This document shows, one piece after another, positions 34,014 through 46,299 of a stretch of 64,000 bases of DNA. The stretch spans positions 104,263,893-104,327,892 of the forward strand of contig NC_082688.1 in assembly GCF_949987515.2 (NCBI RefSeq). Direction: 5' to 3'. Made by a program: the position numbers and the translations under genes. Source of the DNA: Delphinus delphis. Lineage: Eukaryota > Chordata > Mammalia > Artiodactyla > Delphinidae. Every line of letters begins with the position of its first letter. Positions within the stretch are counted from its first letter, which is position 1. The notes beneath the pieces were generated by a model. The model made no database searches. It was not told the DNA's origin and saw only the letters and a program-made list of their open reading frames with translations.

Positions 34014-36073
34014 CTGGGGAGACAAGAAAGTTTTGGAGCCTCAGACTCAGAACTGGAAGGGCCCCCAGAGGCCATCGTCTGGCTCAGTCACAGACCTCAA
34101 CCATGCATCCTCCTGCTATCCCTGCTTCCTGATTCTTCTGAGTTAAAGATGCTACAAAGACAGTGTCCAAAAGGTCAGCACAAACCCTCCCCGTCAGCAC
34201 CTTTTATCCAGTGAGGCTGAACCCCTCCCCCCGAAAGGTCCAATTCTATTGTGAGTGATGGTGGAGGTGCCAACCTCATTCGGAAGCTGTCCCTGTACCT
34301 CTAGCTTTGCTAGAGATTTAGACTTGCAAAATTTTTTGGAGCCTTTTGAACGTGGCAGGCACTGTTCTGGGTGCTTTCCATTACGTATCTTATTTAATCC
34401 TCCCCATAAACTGAGGTATTATTTCACCTGTGTTACCAATGAGAAAACGGAGGCCCAGAGAGGTTAGGTAACCTGCCCATGGTCACACAGCAGAGAGCGC
34501 TGGAGGCAGGGTCCTATCCCTGCTTGGTCGGCTTCATCTCAGCTGGATGAAAAGGGCTTACTGGTACTTGGGGTAGGAGGAAGATTAAATCACTCCCCAT
34601 CCTATGTAAGAAAAAACCAGCAAGGCCCCTTCCTTGTGGTAAACACAGGGAAGCGTAGAGCAGGGGAAGGTAGGCTGAAGAGGAGGCAGGAAGTCTGCAA
34701 GCTCAGTAACTGGGGCAGACAGGCTGCTGTCACATCAGTCCCCAGGGCTCCTGGCCACAAGGCCCCGTGGCACTGGCTGCACGTCATCATGGAAAGCCGG
34801 AGTCAACAAGTGGTTTCGCCCAGTGAGGCCTCGGCCCTGGAGGTCTGACCTAAGCCCACAGTTATCTCTGCAAAGCAGGGCACTCTAATTAACTAATTAA
34901 TTTTACTTTCCTGCTTCGAATGTTAGTTGGTTTCCTTTGGCCTTTTTCTATGACACGGAGAAACCTGTCTCGCACTTACGATTCCTCCGCCGTAAACAGC
35001 AAACGGCTGGAAGAGGATGGGGGCCCCAAGAGGGTGATAGCGCCTCAGACGAGGGCTTGATTTATTTTTCTCCCTAACGCAACATTCCTGGAGCCCAACA
35101 GCCCTGCTGCCACGGCATTCTGTGTCTCCTGCAGGATATGCCCAGGAATCCTGCATCCTGTCACTGACTAAGGCAGAAAAGGAGGTTCCACAGCTCTGGG
35201 AGCCCCTGGGCATCCTTGATTCTGAGTTTAGGGAGCTGTGCTGAGAGGTGGAGGCCAGGCCGTGGGTTCTGCCTCAACCAGCCTCTGCCTCTTCTCCTGT
35301 TCTCAGCCTCCTTAGAGACTTAGGAAGGGGGTGGTTTGGAGGTATAATTCCTGACATAAATAAGCCGACACCTTTCCCCTGATAAACCTCCCCTTTTCTT
35401 ACATCACTTAGAAGACTCTACACTCCCTCAGAAGAACGCTGCTCACAGCAGAGGCTCGGGAATGGACAGGCTGGGATGCAAAATTTGGTAAAGTAACAGA
35501 ACGGGAACTCCTGAGACGAGGCATTTAAGACGAACACACCCTTTCCAGAAGGCCCCAAAGTACCCTCCCTGCCAGCTCTTGGACCCTCCGGGCTGTCACT
35601 AGTGCATGTAGCAGGGTGGAGACGGCATGAGAGGGTAGGTATCTACTGACCGGGGCAGGTTCTGCAGGAGGTAGGGGGTCAGGGGCTGGGGACTCAGGAA
35701 ACACTGAGGGGACACAGCATACTTGATGGGTTGCTCTGGATCAGGGGACACCCTCAATACCTTCCAATGGCCCTGGTCACAGGGACCCTGGCTGCTGGGG
35801 TGGGGAGTGGCTTCAAGGAGTTGCGAGCCTCGTGTGTACCCTTCTTCTTCAGGTCCTGGTACTCTCTATGGAAAAAGATTTGCTCCATCCTACTGTTATA
35901 CCAATAACCTCTTAGTCTCTTAACAGAACAGGGCATCTGAAGCTGAGTTGATTGGGCACTGTCCCAGGAGCCCCATCACCGATCCCAAAGAGAAAATAGA
36001 GGGTCAGGGATGGATAGCAGAGCCCCTTCCCTTCCTGGTATGTCCAGTGCCCTCCCAGGGGCCTCCCCATTAC
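34014..36073 (-). other. SCARA5: SCARA5 intron between collagen exons 6 and 5
   Basis: This 2.1-kb intron carries a MIR fragment at 34320-34530. The rest shows no gene or named repeat. Confidence 0.75.
34320..34535 (-). repeat. MIR
   Basis: The text 'ggcaggcactgttctgggtg', 'aggcccagagaggttaggta' and 'ggtcacacagcagagagcgc' matches reverse MIR. Confidence 0.82.
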
Positions 36074-36154
36074 CTCGAAGTCCAGGTAATCCAGGGGTTC
36101 CAGGCTTGCCTTCTTTCCCTTCATCCCCCTGATCGCCTTTGGGGCCCGGTGGTC
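36074..36154 (-). CDS. SCARA5: SCARA5 collagen-like exon (probably exon 5)
   Basis: This 81-bp exon encodes nine Gly-X-Y triplets, beginning GPPGPKGDQGDEGKEG and ending PGLPGLRG with the last glycine split. The acceptor is TTTCAG just before 36154 and the donor is GTAATG from 36073. Both ends are phase 1, so the exon adds exactly 27 residues. It follows the LAKG end of the coiled-coil exon, giving an uninterrupted start to the collagen helix. This part of class A scavenger receptors forms a triple helix and often carries basic ligand-binding residues. A CA/GT dinucleotide tract lies about 145 bp upstream of its acceptor in transcript orientation. Confidence 0.96.
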
Positions 36155-36298
36155 CTGAAAGGGTTGCAAACAGCACTAAGGTTAGAGGATGGCTTTCTGG
36201 AGTAGGTCACCTGTGGAGGAAACTCCCTCCTAAAAAGAGGAAGGGTCAGCATTATGCTTTATGCTTTGGATAAACACAGGGCTCCATCTAGTCCAGCC

Positions 36299-36314
36299 GT
36301 GTGTGTGCGTGTGT

Positions 36315-36349
<35 letters not shown>

Positions 36350-36351
36350 CT
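36299..36351. repeat. (GT)n dinucleotide repeat
   Basis: About 50 bases of GT repeat with a few GC interruptions; the last 20 or so bases are pure GT. On the SCARA5 transcript it is a CA repeat about 145-200 nt upstream of the exon 5 acceptor. Confidence 0.95.
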
Positions 36352-36459
36352 TGCACTGGGGAGGTAGGAATCAGGGAAAGCTTCCCGGAAGAAGTAACAT
36401 CCAAAGTGAACTTGCAAGGAGGAACAGAAGGCGGCTAAGTAAAGAGAGGAGTGGGAGTG

Positions 36460-36858
36460 TGTTATGGACTGAATGTCTATGGCTCCCCTAACCCAACACC
36501 AAATGCATATGTTGAAGCCCTAACGTCCAACGTGCTGGTATTGGAGATGGGGCCTTTTTGGGAGATGATTAGGTTTAGATGAAGTCATGAGAGTGGGGCC
36601 CCCATGATGGGATTAGCGCCCTTCTAAGAAGAGACCCCAGAGAGCACTCTTCCTCCCTCCCTTCCTCACGCTGGTACCGATGAGCATGCTTTCTCTGCCA
36701 TAGGGGGGCACGGCAAGAAGACAGCCATCTGCAGCCAGGAAGAAGGCTCTCATCTGAACCCAACCCTGATCTCAGACTTCTAGCCTCCAGAACTGTGAGA
36801 AAGGAACGCTGTGTAAGCCACCCAGTCTGTGGTATTGTTGTAACAGCCTTAACTAAGA
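36460..36858 (+). repeat. MaLR (MLT1-like) LTR
   Basis: It starts 'tgttatggactgaatgtcta', contains 'gattaggtttagatgaagtc', 'tgatgggattagcgcccttc' and 'agcctccagaactgtgagaa', and ends near 'cagccttaactaagagg'. Confidence 0.75.
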
Positions 36859-37669
36859 GGAAAAGGAGAAAGTTCCAGGCGGAGGGAACAATCCCTATAA
36901 GAGCTTAAAGATAAGAAAGAGATCTGTGAGTCATGATGGGATTAGAAACTGGGGGTGGGGGTCCCATGATGGGATAAGAAGGGTGAGAAAGTGGAGGGTC
37001 CTGGAGGCCTGGTGTAAGTGTGTTGAATTTGACCCTGAGGGCACCAGAAGCCACAGAAGGGGCCTGGGAGAACAGTGTGGTCATATCTGCACACGAGGAA
37101 GACTGCTCAGGCTGCAGTGTTGGAAAGGGATTGGAACAGAGGGAAAGCAGAGGCGGGGAGGTCAAGGAGGAGGCTGCACCCCAGGTGCGAGGTGGCGGAG
37201 CCCTGTATTAGGGATGTAGCCGTGGGGAGGGATGTGAGTAGCTGTTAGGAAGTAGAAGAGACAAGAGACAGACCTTGGCTAAACTAGGTGAAGGCAGGGG
37301 AGGCAGCCAGGATCAGGTTCAGATCTCTGGCTTGAGCACCTGGATGGAAGAAGAGGTTTCTAATTGCTACTTAGCGGGGCTTCCTTCCTGGGTGAGGGTC
37401 CAGCATCACGGCAGGGATTCTAGCTTGTGTGATCAGATTCAGTCCCCACATGCTGGGTGTTGAGACTACACAGCCAACTAGCGAGTGAGGGAGCCGTGGT
37501 TTCAACTCAGGTCTGCCTGGCCCCGCCCACCCTGCCCTGCTCCTCATGTAGACCTCCTGCCATTCCCAGAATGCACCCGAACCTTCCCGCATGGCAGCCT
37601 GCTGTTCCCAGACTGGCGAGCCAGGGGGGCCCTCCTTGCCAATCGCCTATGGCTACCTGCCCCTCAGGG

Positions 37670-37880
37670 ATGCTCATGACCACCTTCTTGGCCAAACCTT
37701 CTCTGATCTATCATTCCTGCTGCAAGTGGGCATGGCCTGTTTGAATGCACATCCTGGGTGCCACTTGACGTTTATCTCACACTGCCTGGTCTTACAGTCA
37801 CGGGAGTACGTGTTCTCTTTTTCCTAAGAAAATGGCCATCTCCCTGAGACAAGAGCACATCCTTGACATCCCCGTACTGG
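37670..37880 (+). repeat. L2 fragment
   Basis: The text 'aaaccttctctgatctatca' and 'atctccctgagacaagagca' is L2-like but diverged. Confidence 0.5.
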
Positions 37881-37961
37881 CTGTGAAGATCCAGACTCTA
37901 ACTTTCCCTGCTCTGGCTGCTCGATGAGAGAAAAAAAAAGGACCAAGGAAAATGCCCAAAC

Positions 37962-38406
37962 TGTATTGCATTGGGTGGAAGTGTGTCCCCTCCAAGTTCA
38001 CATCCACCTGGAACCTCAGAATTCGACTTTCTTTGAAAACAGGGTCTTTGCAGATGTAATTAGTTAAAGATGAGGTCCGATTGGAGTAGGGTGGGTCCTT
38101 ACCCAATGACTGGCATCCTTATAAAAAGAGAAAGCACAGACAGCTGGGCAGAAGGCAAGGTTACCATGGAGGCTGAGACTGGAGTGATGTGTCTACAGGC
38201 CAAGGAACGCCATGGATGGCTGGCAACATCAGAAGTCAGAAAGAGGCCGGGAAGGATCCTCCCCTAGACCTTTTGGAGGGAGTATGGCCCTGTGGACACC
38301 TTGATTTCAGACTTCTGGCCTCCAGAACCGTGAGAGAATAAACTTCTGTTGTTCTAAGCCACTCAGCTTGTGGTACTTTGTTATGACAGCCCCAGGAAAC
38401 CAAAGC
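37962..38406 (+). repeat. MaLR (MLT1-like) LTR
   Basis: The text 'tgggtggaagtgtgtcccct', 'gggtctttgcagatgtaatt', 'ctacaggccaaggaacgcca' and 'ggcctccagaaccgtgagag' is followed by 'tttgttatgacagcccc'. The element is nearly complete. Confidence 0.75.
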
Positions 38407-39522
38407 ATGTATACTCGCAGCATAGCAGTCATGTCTTGCACAATAAATATCTGATGAATGAATGAGTATGTGAGATCAGAGGGTGTTAATACACACGAAA
38501 CAGCCAGGTGGCCAAGATCAAGATGTACTGATACATTCCCCAAGTTGACACTGTCCGCAGACCCTAACCAAAGTTGACAGCTGTTGAAGCATTCAATGGC
38601 ATGCGTACAGGGAAAAAAGTAATCAACAGTTGAAAAATGCACAAATCATTACACAACGACTCGTGAGTTACACAGATCATTTAAGGGGGGCTGGGGTTTG
38701 CAGTCATCTTCCTCTTTTCTAGGAAGAAAAGCAAAGTAAGACTGGCCATGGTGACCTCGGTTTTTGGACAACAGGAACGGCTGGGAACACGTCTAAGATT
38801 CTACAGCAAAGAAAGATAGAGTACGGAAGCAAATGAGCTTTAACAATGCCCATTCCAACAATCTCCTGGCCAGGTCAAAGCTGCAGCAAAGGGAGCTGAG
38901 AGCGGTTCCTGGATCTCTGTACGTCACGGGCTGTCACTGGGCTGTCACCCTCCCCCTGCCCCCAGTCCACTCCATCCCTTTTCACTCTTCTCTGCTCCCT
39001 CCAGGCCTCCCCAGGGGTAACCCAGCGCTCCGGGAATCAAGCAGGTCAAGGATACCATGGACCGTTCCCTCCATTTGTTTTATTCGCTCTGATGTGGGTG
39101 TGACCCAACATATGGACCTTCCCGGGAGTAATTCTGGCAAAGGGAGGATGCTGCCCAGTGGCCTGACCCTGATGGTAGGGCATCAAGGTGGCAGAGATCA
39201 TTTGGAAGGTGAGGTTTGAGGATGGATATGGAAGATCTTAGGTTCAGGTCCCGGTTCCATAAAATCTAAGTAAAAATCCCTTCCTCTGGCGTTTGTAGTG
39301 AGGAATAAGCGAATTCAGTGACATGGTGGATATCAACAGGCTTGGGAAGCCTTGAGTGGCAAGGCCAGCCCTGACCATCTGTACCTGACTTTTTGTAATG
39401 CTTCATCAGAACTATTTGGAGATGGTTATTCCAGGCTCTGAAATCACCCTTCCAATGCAGGGAGAGCCACATCCAAAAAACATCCTACACATGGAGAGTT
39501 TTTACAACAGAACTAAGTGGTT

Positions 39523-39765
39523 AGTGAAGGCCTTTACTAGAGATTAACTGGGAAGAAGCCGGGGTAGACAGTTAAGGTGGGTGCTGATTTCCAAGCCTTA
39601 GTCATGCCCTCAGGTGGTACTGGCCCGGCCGACTCAGAAGAGCCTGGAATGCGGCCAGTCTGAGTCTCATGGGGCCATGCTGCCTGGAGCTCTGAGGATC
39701 AAGTGCTCCTTTCAACCACTGCTGCCCATGGGTGATGCACTCTTGGGATCTGACGTTTTGTCATT
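39523..39765 (+). repeat. Unnamed repeated segment, copy A
   Basis: This segment shares about 80% identity by eye with 58552-58797, starting at 'cctttactagagattaactg' and ending near 'gcactcttgggatctgac'. Similarity stops abruptly on both sides. I do not recognise the family; it could be an old interspersed repeat or a local duplication. Confidence 0.75.
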
Positions 39766-40521
39766 TTCTCAGGAATCCAGCTTAACAATCTGGAGCTTTC
39801 TTGGACTCCTCCCTTTCCTCTGCCCAGCCCCCTTCAAGGCTGTCATCCAGGTGGTTCCCATGTCATGTGTCTCACTCCTTCCTCACTGCCTCCCTCATTG
39901 GCTCCAGTCTCTCTCCAGCCCACTGTTGCTGTCTGATTAATCTCATCAGAATCGAGTGAACTCAGAGCCCTTGGAAGCCCCTCACACCATAATGGGCAGC
40001 CCCCTCTGTTGGAGACCCCCTGAAAATCATTCCCAACCTGACCCCTTCTTCTGCAAACTCACAGCCTGATGCTTCTCGACACAAACTCTCTTCCACCTCA
40101 GCAAAAACGTTCTCCTCGTGGTATCCCCAAATACTAGCCAAATCTTTTCCTTTCTAAGAGGCCCATCACTCTCATCCCTGAAGCTCACCTTCACACTCAC
40201 CCCTCCCATCTCTGAGGGCACCAGGGCAGAATCCCCAGGTCTCAGAACTGGAAGGACCCTCAGGCATCACCATGTACAGACTGCTCAGGGGAGCACCAGA
40301 GCCTGGTCAGGCCACCCTGTGCCCACACGCCAGCCACGGTCACTCCCCTTGCACTGTGGTCCCCAAGGAGGACAGGCCTATCTAAAGGGCTGGAGCCCCA
40401 CTCTCTGTGGCCCTGGGCCTCACAGAGCACCTGGCACACAGGAGAGATTTCAAGGAATGATTTCTGGGCAGTCGTGGAAGCTGTTATGGTGTCAGTGGTC
40501 CCAGTGGTCCCCAGATGAACA

Positions 40522-40972
40522 TTATTTTAAATTTTTATTAAAGCATAGTTGATTTACAATGTTGTGTTAATTTCTTCTGTACAGCAAAGTGACTCACATA
40601 TATATATATATATATTCTTTTTCATATATGGCTTATCACAGGATATTGAATATAGTTCACTGTGTTATACAGTAGAACCTTGTTGTTTATCCATCCTAAA
40701 TACAATAGTTTGCCTCTGCTAATGCCAAACTCCATCCCTCCACATCCCCCTCTTGGCAACCACAAGTGTGTTCTCTACAACTGTGAGTCTGGTTTTGTTT
40801 CATAGATACGTTGATTTGTACCATATTTCAGATTCCACATATAAGCGATATCTTATGGTATTTGTCTTTCTCTGTCTGACTTCCTTCACTTAGTATGATC
40901 ATCTCTGGGTCCATCCATGTTGCTGCAAATGGCATCATTTCATCTTTTTGATGACTGAGTAATATTCGGATG
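40522..40972 (-). repeat. L1 3' end, antisense
   Basis: The text 'agttgatttacaatgttgtg', 'tattgaatatagttcactgt' and 'tgtctgacttccttcactta' is the reverse of the L1 3' region. It contains a short (TA)n run at about 40597-40615. Confidence 0.88.
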
Positions 40973-42149
40973 AGCTTTTAAGCTTCTCAGCTTACGCTAT
41001 CATGTCTCACCTTTTCTATCACTGGAGCAGGCCAGGGCAGAGGTGGGCTGGGACAAGGTGAGCAGAGTCCACTTCTCCTCAATCGTGGAAACAGTCCAGA
41101 GCCCCTCCACTGGGCTTCCGGTCCTGGGTGCCAGCCCCTCTCTCCCGCCACCTCCCACAGGGGGCACTGGGAGTGAGAGGAGGTGGGGAGGGAACCTCCT
41201 AGCCCTGGGCCCGGGTCCCCCTCAGAGCCTGTCCACTGGTCTAGCCCACCCCCCATGCCGCCCCCAGCACAGCTCTGCCCTCGCTGGGCTGCCGTGAGCC
41301 GCTCCAGCTGGAAGCACCTCCGGCACAGAACAAAGGATTTGGGACTGAGCGTTTGGGAGAAACACCAGGATTCTTCTGGGGACCAGCCAATGGGGAGGGA
41401 AAAGCAATCCATTCTCCCTTCCCGGATCCTGGAATGAGAGACGGGGTGGGGGACTCGTGTGCTGGAATCTAGACAGTGCCCTGCCAAGAACAAATGATCA
41501 TGACGGCTGATGCCTCGGGCCCGAAGCCAGCAGAACGGTGACCAAGCTCGTAATGTAAACACCACTGCAGAACCACGCTAGTCCTGGGGCGGCTGCCAGA
41601 GGTCGGCTCCCTGCTTCCATTGCCCTGATGTCACTGGGGCTCTGCATTCTCAGTGCTGTGACGTTTACAGTATCAAGAGCTCTCTCACTTCATTTCATGC
41701 ATCCTCTCTGGGACCCTGAGCGTGTGCATGGGGCCGTGGCCCAGCCTGCAGAGCCAGCTTTCTTCTGAGCCTCAGGCAGAGGGCCGGTGGGCAAGGCTGG
41801 GGGCAACTGCTAATTTCTACAGCAGGCGTTCCATTCCCCTCCCAGCAGAGCCCCCTGCAGCCTGCCTTGGGGTTGGGGAGGGCGCCACCAGTCCACGCTT
41901 CCTAGTCCGTGGTGGGATAGAAACACCTCCGTTCACAGAGACGCCCACCACCTTCAGGGATGCACATCCCTGTGCACCAGAGACCAGGGCCCACCATTCT
42001 AGCCTGGAACACAAGACCCCATTCCCATTATGAACATTTGTTGAGTGGGACGCTCTGCTCTACTAGATGGTGTTTTTTCTCAAAACAGCAGCCCACAGGT
42101 AAGTCTGCTTTGTCAATTTGCTCTCATGAATTAAGATGAATCTTCTAGC

Positions 42150-42425
42150 CCAGCCGAGGCACTGGCTGGGGATTTGATGTAGGCAAGTCATTTCCCCTCT
42201 CTGAGACTCAAGGGCCTCAACTACAAAATGAGGGCAGTGGACTAGGTGATTTCAGAGTCCTAGTGTCACTCTAACCTTCTGTGAATCTATAAACACCCAT
42301 GTAGCGAACTGAGCCGCCTGCCTGTGGCTGGGGAGTCTTGCCTTCAGGCCTTTGCTCACACACTGCCCCCTCCTGGGATGCCTCCCCTGTCTGATCATCT
42401 AAGTTCTCTGCTTCTTCCAGAGCCA
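42150..42425 (+). repeat. MIR then L2-like fragment
   Basis: The sense MIR text 'aagtcatttcccctctctga' and 'ctcaactacaaaatgagggc' is followed after 42310 by the L2-like 'ttcaggcctttgctcacaca' and 'cctcctgggatgcctcccct'. Confidence 0.65.
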
Positions 42426-43389
42426 CAGAGAGATTTCAACAGACTTGATAAATGCTGAAAGTCCAAAGCAGAAAACAGAAAGCCCCACTGTGAATGTACA
42501 CAAAAGACAAACCGAGAGACAAAGCTCATAGAAAACTGTGTAACGAAGTGAGAGAATGAAACCATTTGGGGTCAAGCTCAAGAATAACAAACAAGCTCAT
42601 ATATGAAAAATATACGTAGTTGGGGTATTTGTGGATTCTGAGCCAGGAAAGGGCAAAGTGCGTGCGTGTGTGTGTGTTTAAAGACTAAGAGAGGAACTGC
42701 ACAAAACTAGCAAAGAAAGGCCACTCAGACAGCAGTGTAAAAATGCAGGAAATCTTCTCTGGTAAAACATCCCTTATCTAAAAGCCAGGGTAGAGTTCTG
42801 TGCTGTTGCAGTTGAATGGTAATTACATTCAGATATACCCAACAGAACTCTCTTTAATCATACCAGTTGGGTCCCTAACAACCATGGGAGAGGGAGGTGG
42901 GAAGGGGAGACACCAGCCACAGTGGTGGTCCTGGGAGATAGAGGGGCCGAATGGTGTTCATCTCTGAAGAGCCAGCAACCCATCAATAATGCCAAGCTTG
43001 AAGACTGGAAGGCAGGTCTGGGCAGAACCGAGATGAAACTTCAGTTCAAAGGAACCAAGTGTGAAACTTCATTTCAGAACCAAAGAAAGACCGCTTAGAG
43101 GATTCCACCGGAAGAACCATGGCAAATGCATGACCCAGAGCCGCTTCAGCGCGAGCCAAGGAGAGGGACTCAGAAATTAAAGAATCAGGATGCGAAATGT
43201 TCGGTGAGGCCAAAGAGGCTGCAACCAGCAGGAAGCCTGGTGATGTCTGTTGACCGGAAGAAGGAAGGGGGAACGCCTGGTAGGGCCTACCCCCCAAACA
43301 CGGGAACAGACCTGAGGGACCACGCTCCCTTCTCACTTCATGGCTGCTAGCTGGTCTCTCTCCACCCCAGAAAGCACCACGGTCAGTGA

Positions 43390-43620
43390 AAAAACATGGT
43401 TTCTGAGCCAGAAAGACCCACTTTAAATCTTGGCTTTGTCACTTGCCCATTGTGTAACAAACACTGGGAAAGTTATTCGAGTTTCTCAGCTACAAAATGG
43501 GTTCAATAATATCTTTTTTTGCAGGATGTGAGGATGAGCCGTCTTTAATGTCTACTTAGAGAATAAATGTCGACAAAATGTCTGGCTCGTGGTAGGTTCT
43601 GATTCGGTGTCGCTGCTATT
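43390..43620 (+). repeat. MIR
   Basis: The text 'ttaaatcttggctttgtcac', 'agtttctcagctacaaaatg' and 'tctggctcgtggtaggttct' is in sense MIR order. Confidence 0.75.
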
Positions 43621-44566
43621 ATTAAGTACTGAACAGACTGGGGAGGTCAAGGAAATGAAAAGATGGGAAAAGCTAAGACCCCAGGGGTGTGGATTTGGAA
43701 GAAGACATGCTACCGCCTGCTCTCCTTTGACTTCTGAGACATGAAACCAAAGTGACCCAGGACAAGAAAACTGATCCAATGATGGCACGGGTTCAAAAGA
43801 TGTAACAGCTGTTCCACAAACATTCCTCGAGTTCCAGCCACATGTATCACGCTGTTAGGTGCTGGGGGACACAGGGGTGGACAGCTGAGGGTGACTGGCT
43901 GTGACAGATTGAGCACTGGCGTTGAGTTGCAAGTCATGGGCTGGTGACTGAAGGGCACATTTAAAACGGGTGAATCCGACGGCATGTAAATTACACCTTA
44001 TTAAATCTGCTGCCTACAAAAGCCCTGGGTTGGCTCATTTCTAATTGTGTGTCCTGGAGTAAAGCCTGGTATTTTCTCCTGCAGCCTCAGCTGCTTTTCT
44101 GCAGGAATCCTCCCCGCTCTCCATAGTGAAACCTGCCTTCAACCAAGCTCGTAGCTGGTGATGGGGACACACTTTAAAACAAAATAATGTTCTATTATTA
44201 TTAACTGGATCTGGAAAGTACCATGCAAATATAAGTGTCCATCATGACTACCTTCTGCTCTGATAAATACAGAATCCCAGAGAAGAGAGACTTCGGTGAA
44301 CTAGAGAGGCCAGCGGGTTCCTGGAGGAGGTGGGTTTGACTGAGATGGGAAGGATCAGTGGAATTTGGATCACGAGGAGGAAGAAGGAGGTTGTGCAGTG
44401 GAAGGAGCCGCTGGAGTAAAGCTAAGGCAGTGGGAAAGGTGGGCTGTGTCTCTGGGGCAGGGATAAGACGTGTCCCACTGGACTGGATGCCTCACATAAG
44501 GCAGGGGATGCAGGATGGCCGTCTGTGGACCATGTATGACCCACAGATAAGTTGTATTTGGCCCAC

Positions 44567-44638
44567 AGAGTTAAACAATTAAAAATTTCTAGAGAGTTAA
44601 ACAATTAAACAGAGTTAAACAATTAAAAATTTCTAGAA
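44567..44638. repeat. AT-rich short tandem duplication
   Basis: The string agagttaaacaattaa occurs three times within 72 bp. Two of the copies continue into aaatttctaga. It looks like recent slippage or local duplication next to 'gtatttggcccacaga', a remnant of a hAT-type MITE. Confidence 0.85.
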
Positions 44639-44849
44639 CATTCCATGTTTCCAGTTTCTCCGGAAAAAATGCAAAGACCTTATCAATGCCAGGCCAAAAC
44701 GGGCTGGACCTGCCATAGCCCCTACTACTCCCCTGACACCAAAGTCATTTTAGGCATTGACATTGCTCAACTGCAGACAGTTCTGTTTGTAACCCCTGGT
44801 ACAGGGGACCAGTTAGAGGAGAAGGCAGGAAAGACAGGCTGGGGCCAGG

Positions 44850-45050
44850 GATGTGATGGAAGGCACATCAGCTCTGGGATCAGAAGAGCTAGGGTTCAAG
44901 TCCTGGCCCCATCGCCTCCTAGCCTGCAACTGTGGGCAGCTTTCTGAATCTCAGCACATTCATGGTTGTTTTCAAAAGACACCCTGTGAGATACACTTGG
45001 CGCCGCCGTACCTGACATAGTTGGTGTTCAAAATGGTATTAGCATTGTCT
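44850..45050 (+). repeat. MIR
   Basis: The text 'gggttcaagtcctggcccca' followed by 'cagctttctgaatctcagca' and 'gacatagttggtgttcaaaa' is in sense MIR order. Confidence 0.65.
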
Positions 45051-46299
45051 ACTGTCAGCCTGAGGAGTTTTTGGTGAACCCCGCAGACCTGGGTTCTGAG
45101 CAGGGGCTCATGCAGGAAGAGTACCTTTCATGAACACTCTGACAGTGACATGCAGGGCAGACAGCAGCGGGAAGGAACGGGGGAGAGGGGAGCGGGGGAG
45201 TGGTCAGTCAGGGGTGCCAGAGAGGAAGGTTGGCTGTAAAAGTGCTGATGTTGGTGGACCCCGAGCGAGAGTCCGAATGGAGGCCCGTGCATTTTTGCCA
45301 TTATATTCAAGAGTGATAAATGAAGCCAACACATTGTTAAAGAAAATAAAACATGTTCTTCTACCTGGATGAATATAGCTTTATAACAGCCTGGAAGGCC
45401 AGGTTCAAATTTGGAATTGTCCAACTTTTTGTAGCTCCACCATGTGTACGGTCAGGCCACCCAAGATGGCTGTTCTCTTGCTCTCTGAACATCCCCTGCC
45501 CAACGAGTGTCTGCTTCACCTACACCCTAATCACGTGACTCATCTTCCTCCATACTTGCCTCCGCCCCAGCTAGTGACTGTTCTTATCAAAGGGGCCTTG
45601 AGGGGCGTGACCCTCTGCTAGTTTCCCTGGTAACCGATGAGCCCACCTGACATCAATTCCCAACTGGCAATCTCCCCTTCCCCCCGCCCCACAGAGAAGA
45701 CTGCCGCCTTGTCCTGCCCGCCTATCGGACGCACACGGTGGGGTGTCACTCCAGGACCTTGCTTCAGACGTGTAAACTCCCCAATCCATTAAACCACTCA
45801 TGTCTCTGTTGCTGACTCCAGGCTCTTTCTTCTGTCTTAAAGCTGGGCAAGTGCAGGCCTTGTAGGCCTGCGGGGCGCAGCCCAACATCATGGAACACCA
45901 TGCAAGGACCAGGACACTGCGGGGGCGCCTCTCTGTCTGGCCTGAGCCCCAGCTTTCCTCCCCAGCCCCAAACTCTTGGAGGCTCCGGCTGGCACATCCA
46001 AGCTCTGACCACCCAGGTCCCCAGGAGCCATCTTGGCCATTCTCATGCCTAGGGGTGCAGACAGAGTGCACTGTCTGGGGCCGGGGGCAGCAGGGAGGAG
46101 GTTTATCCCGTGCGGGCCTGGAAATGGGTACAGTCCGTTTGGGCAGAACACTCCAGGGTCCTGGAGCGCAAGACTTCATGAAGGGGGAGCGGGTTCGGGG
46201 AGGGAGGGGGACTCCCGGACCTTGGGGAGGCAGGTGCGGGAAGAAGGCCTGAGCAGGAGGGCGCAAGCAGCCCCCAGGGTCCCGGGCGGTCGGCTGTAC

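Larger units (their letters stand above)
36155..46299 (-). other. SCARA5: SCARA5 intron between collagen exon 5 and the coiled-coil exon
   Basis: This 10.1-kb intron contains a (GT)n tract near exon 5, two MaLR-type LTRs (36460-36858 and 37962-38406), one copy of a sequence that recurs at 58555, an antisense L1 3' end (40522-40972), several MIR/L2 fragments and a small AT-rich tandem repeat at 44567. Stretches 36860-37660, 38410-39520, 40975-42140, 42430-43380 and 45060-46290 contain nothing I can name. Confidence 0.8.
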
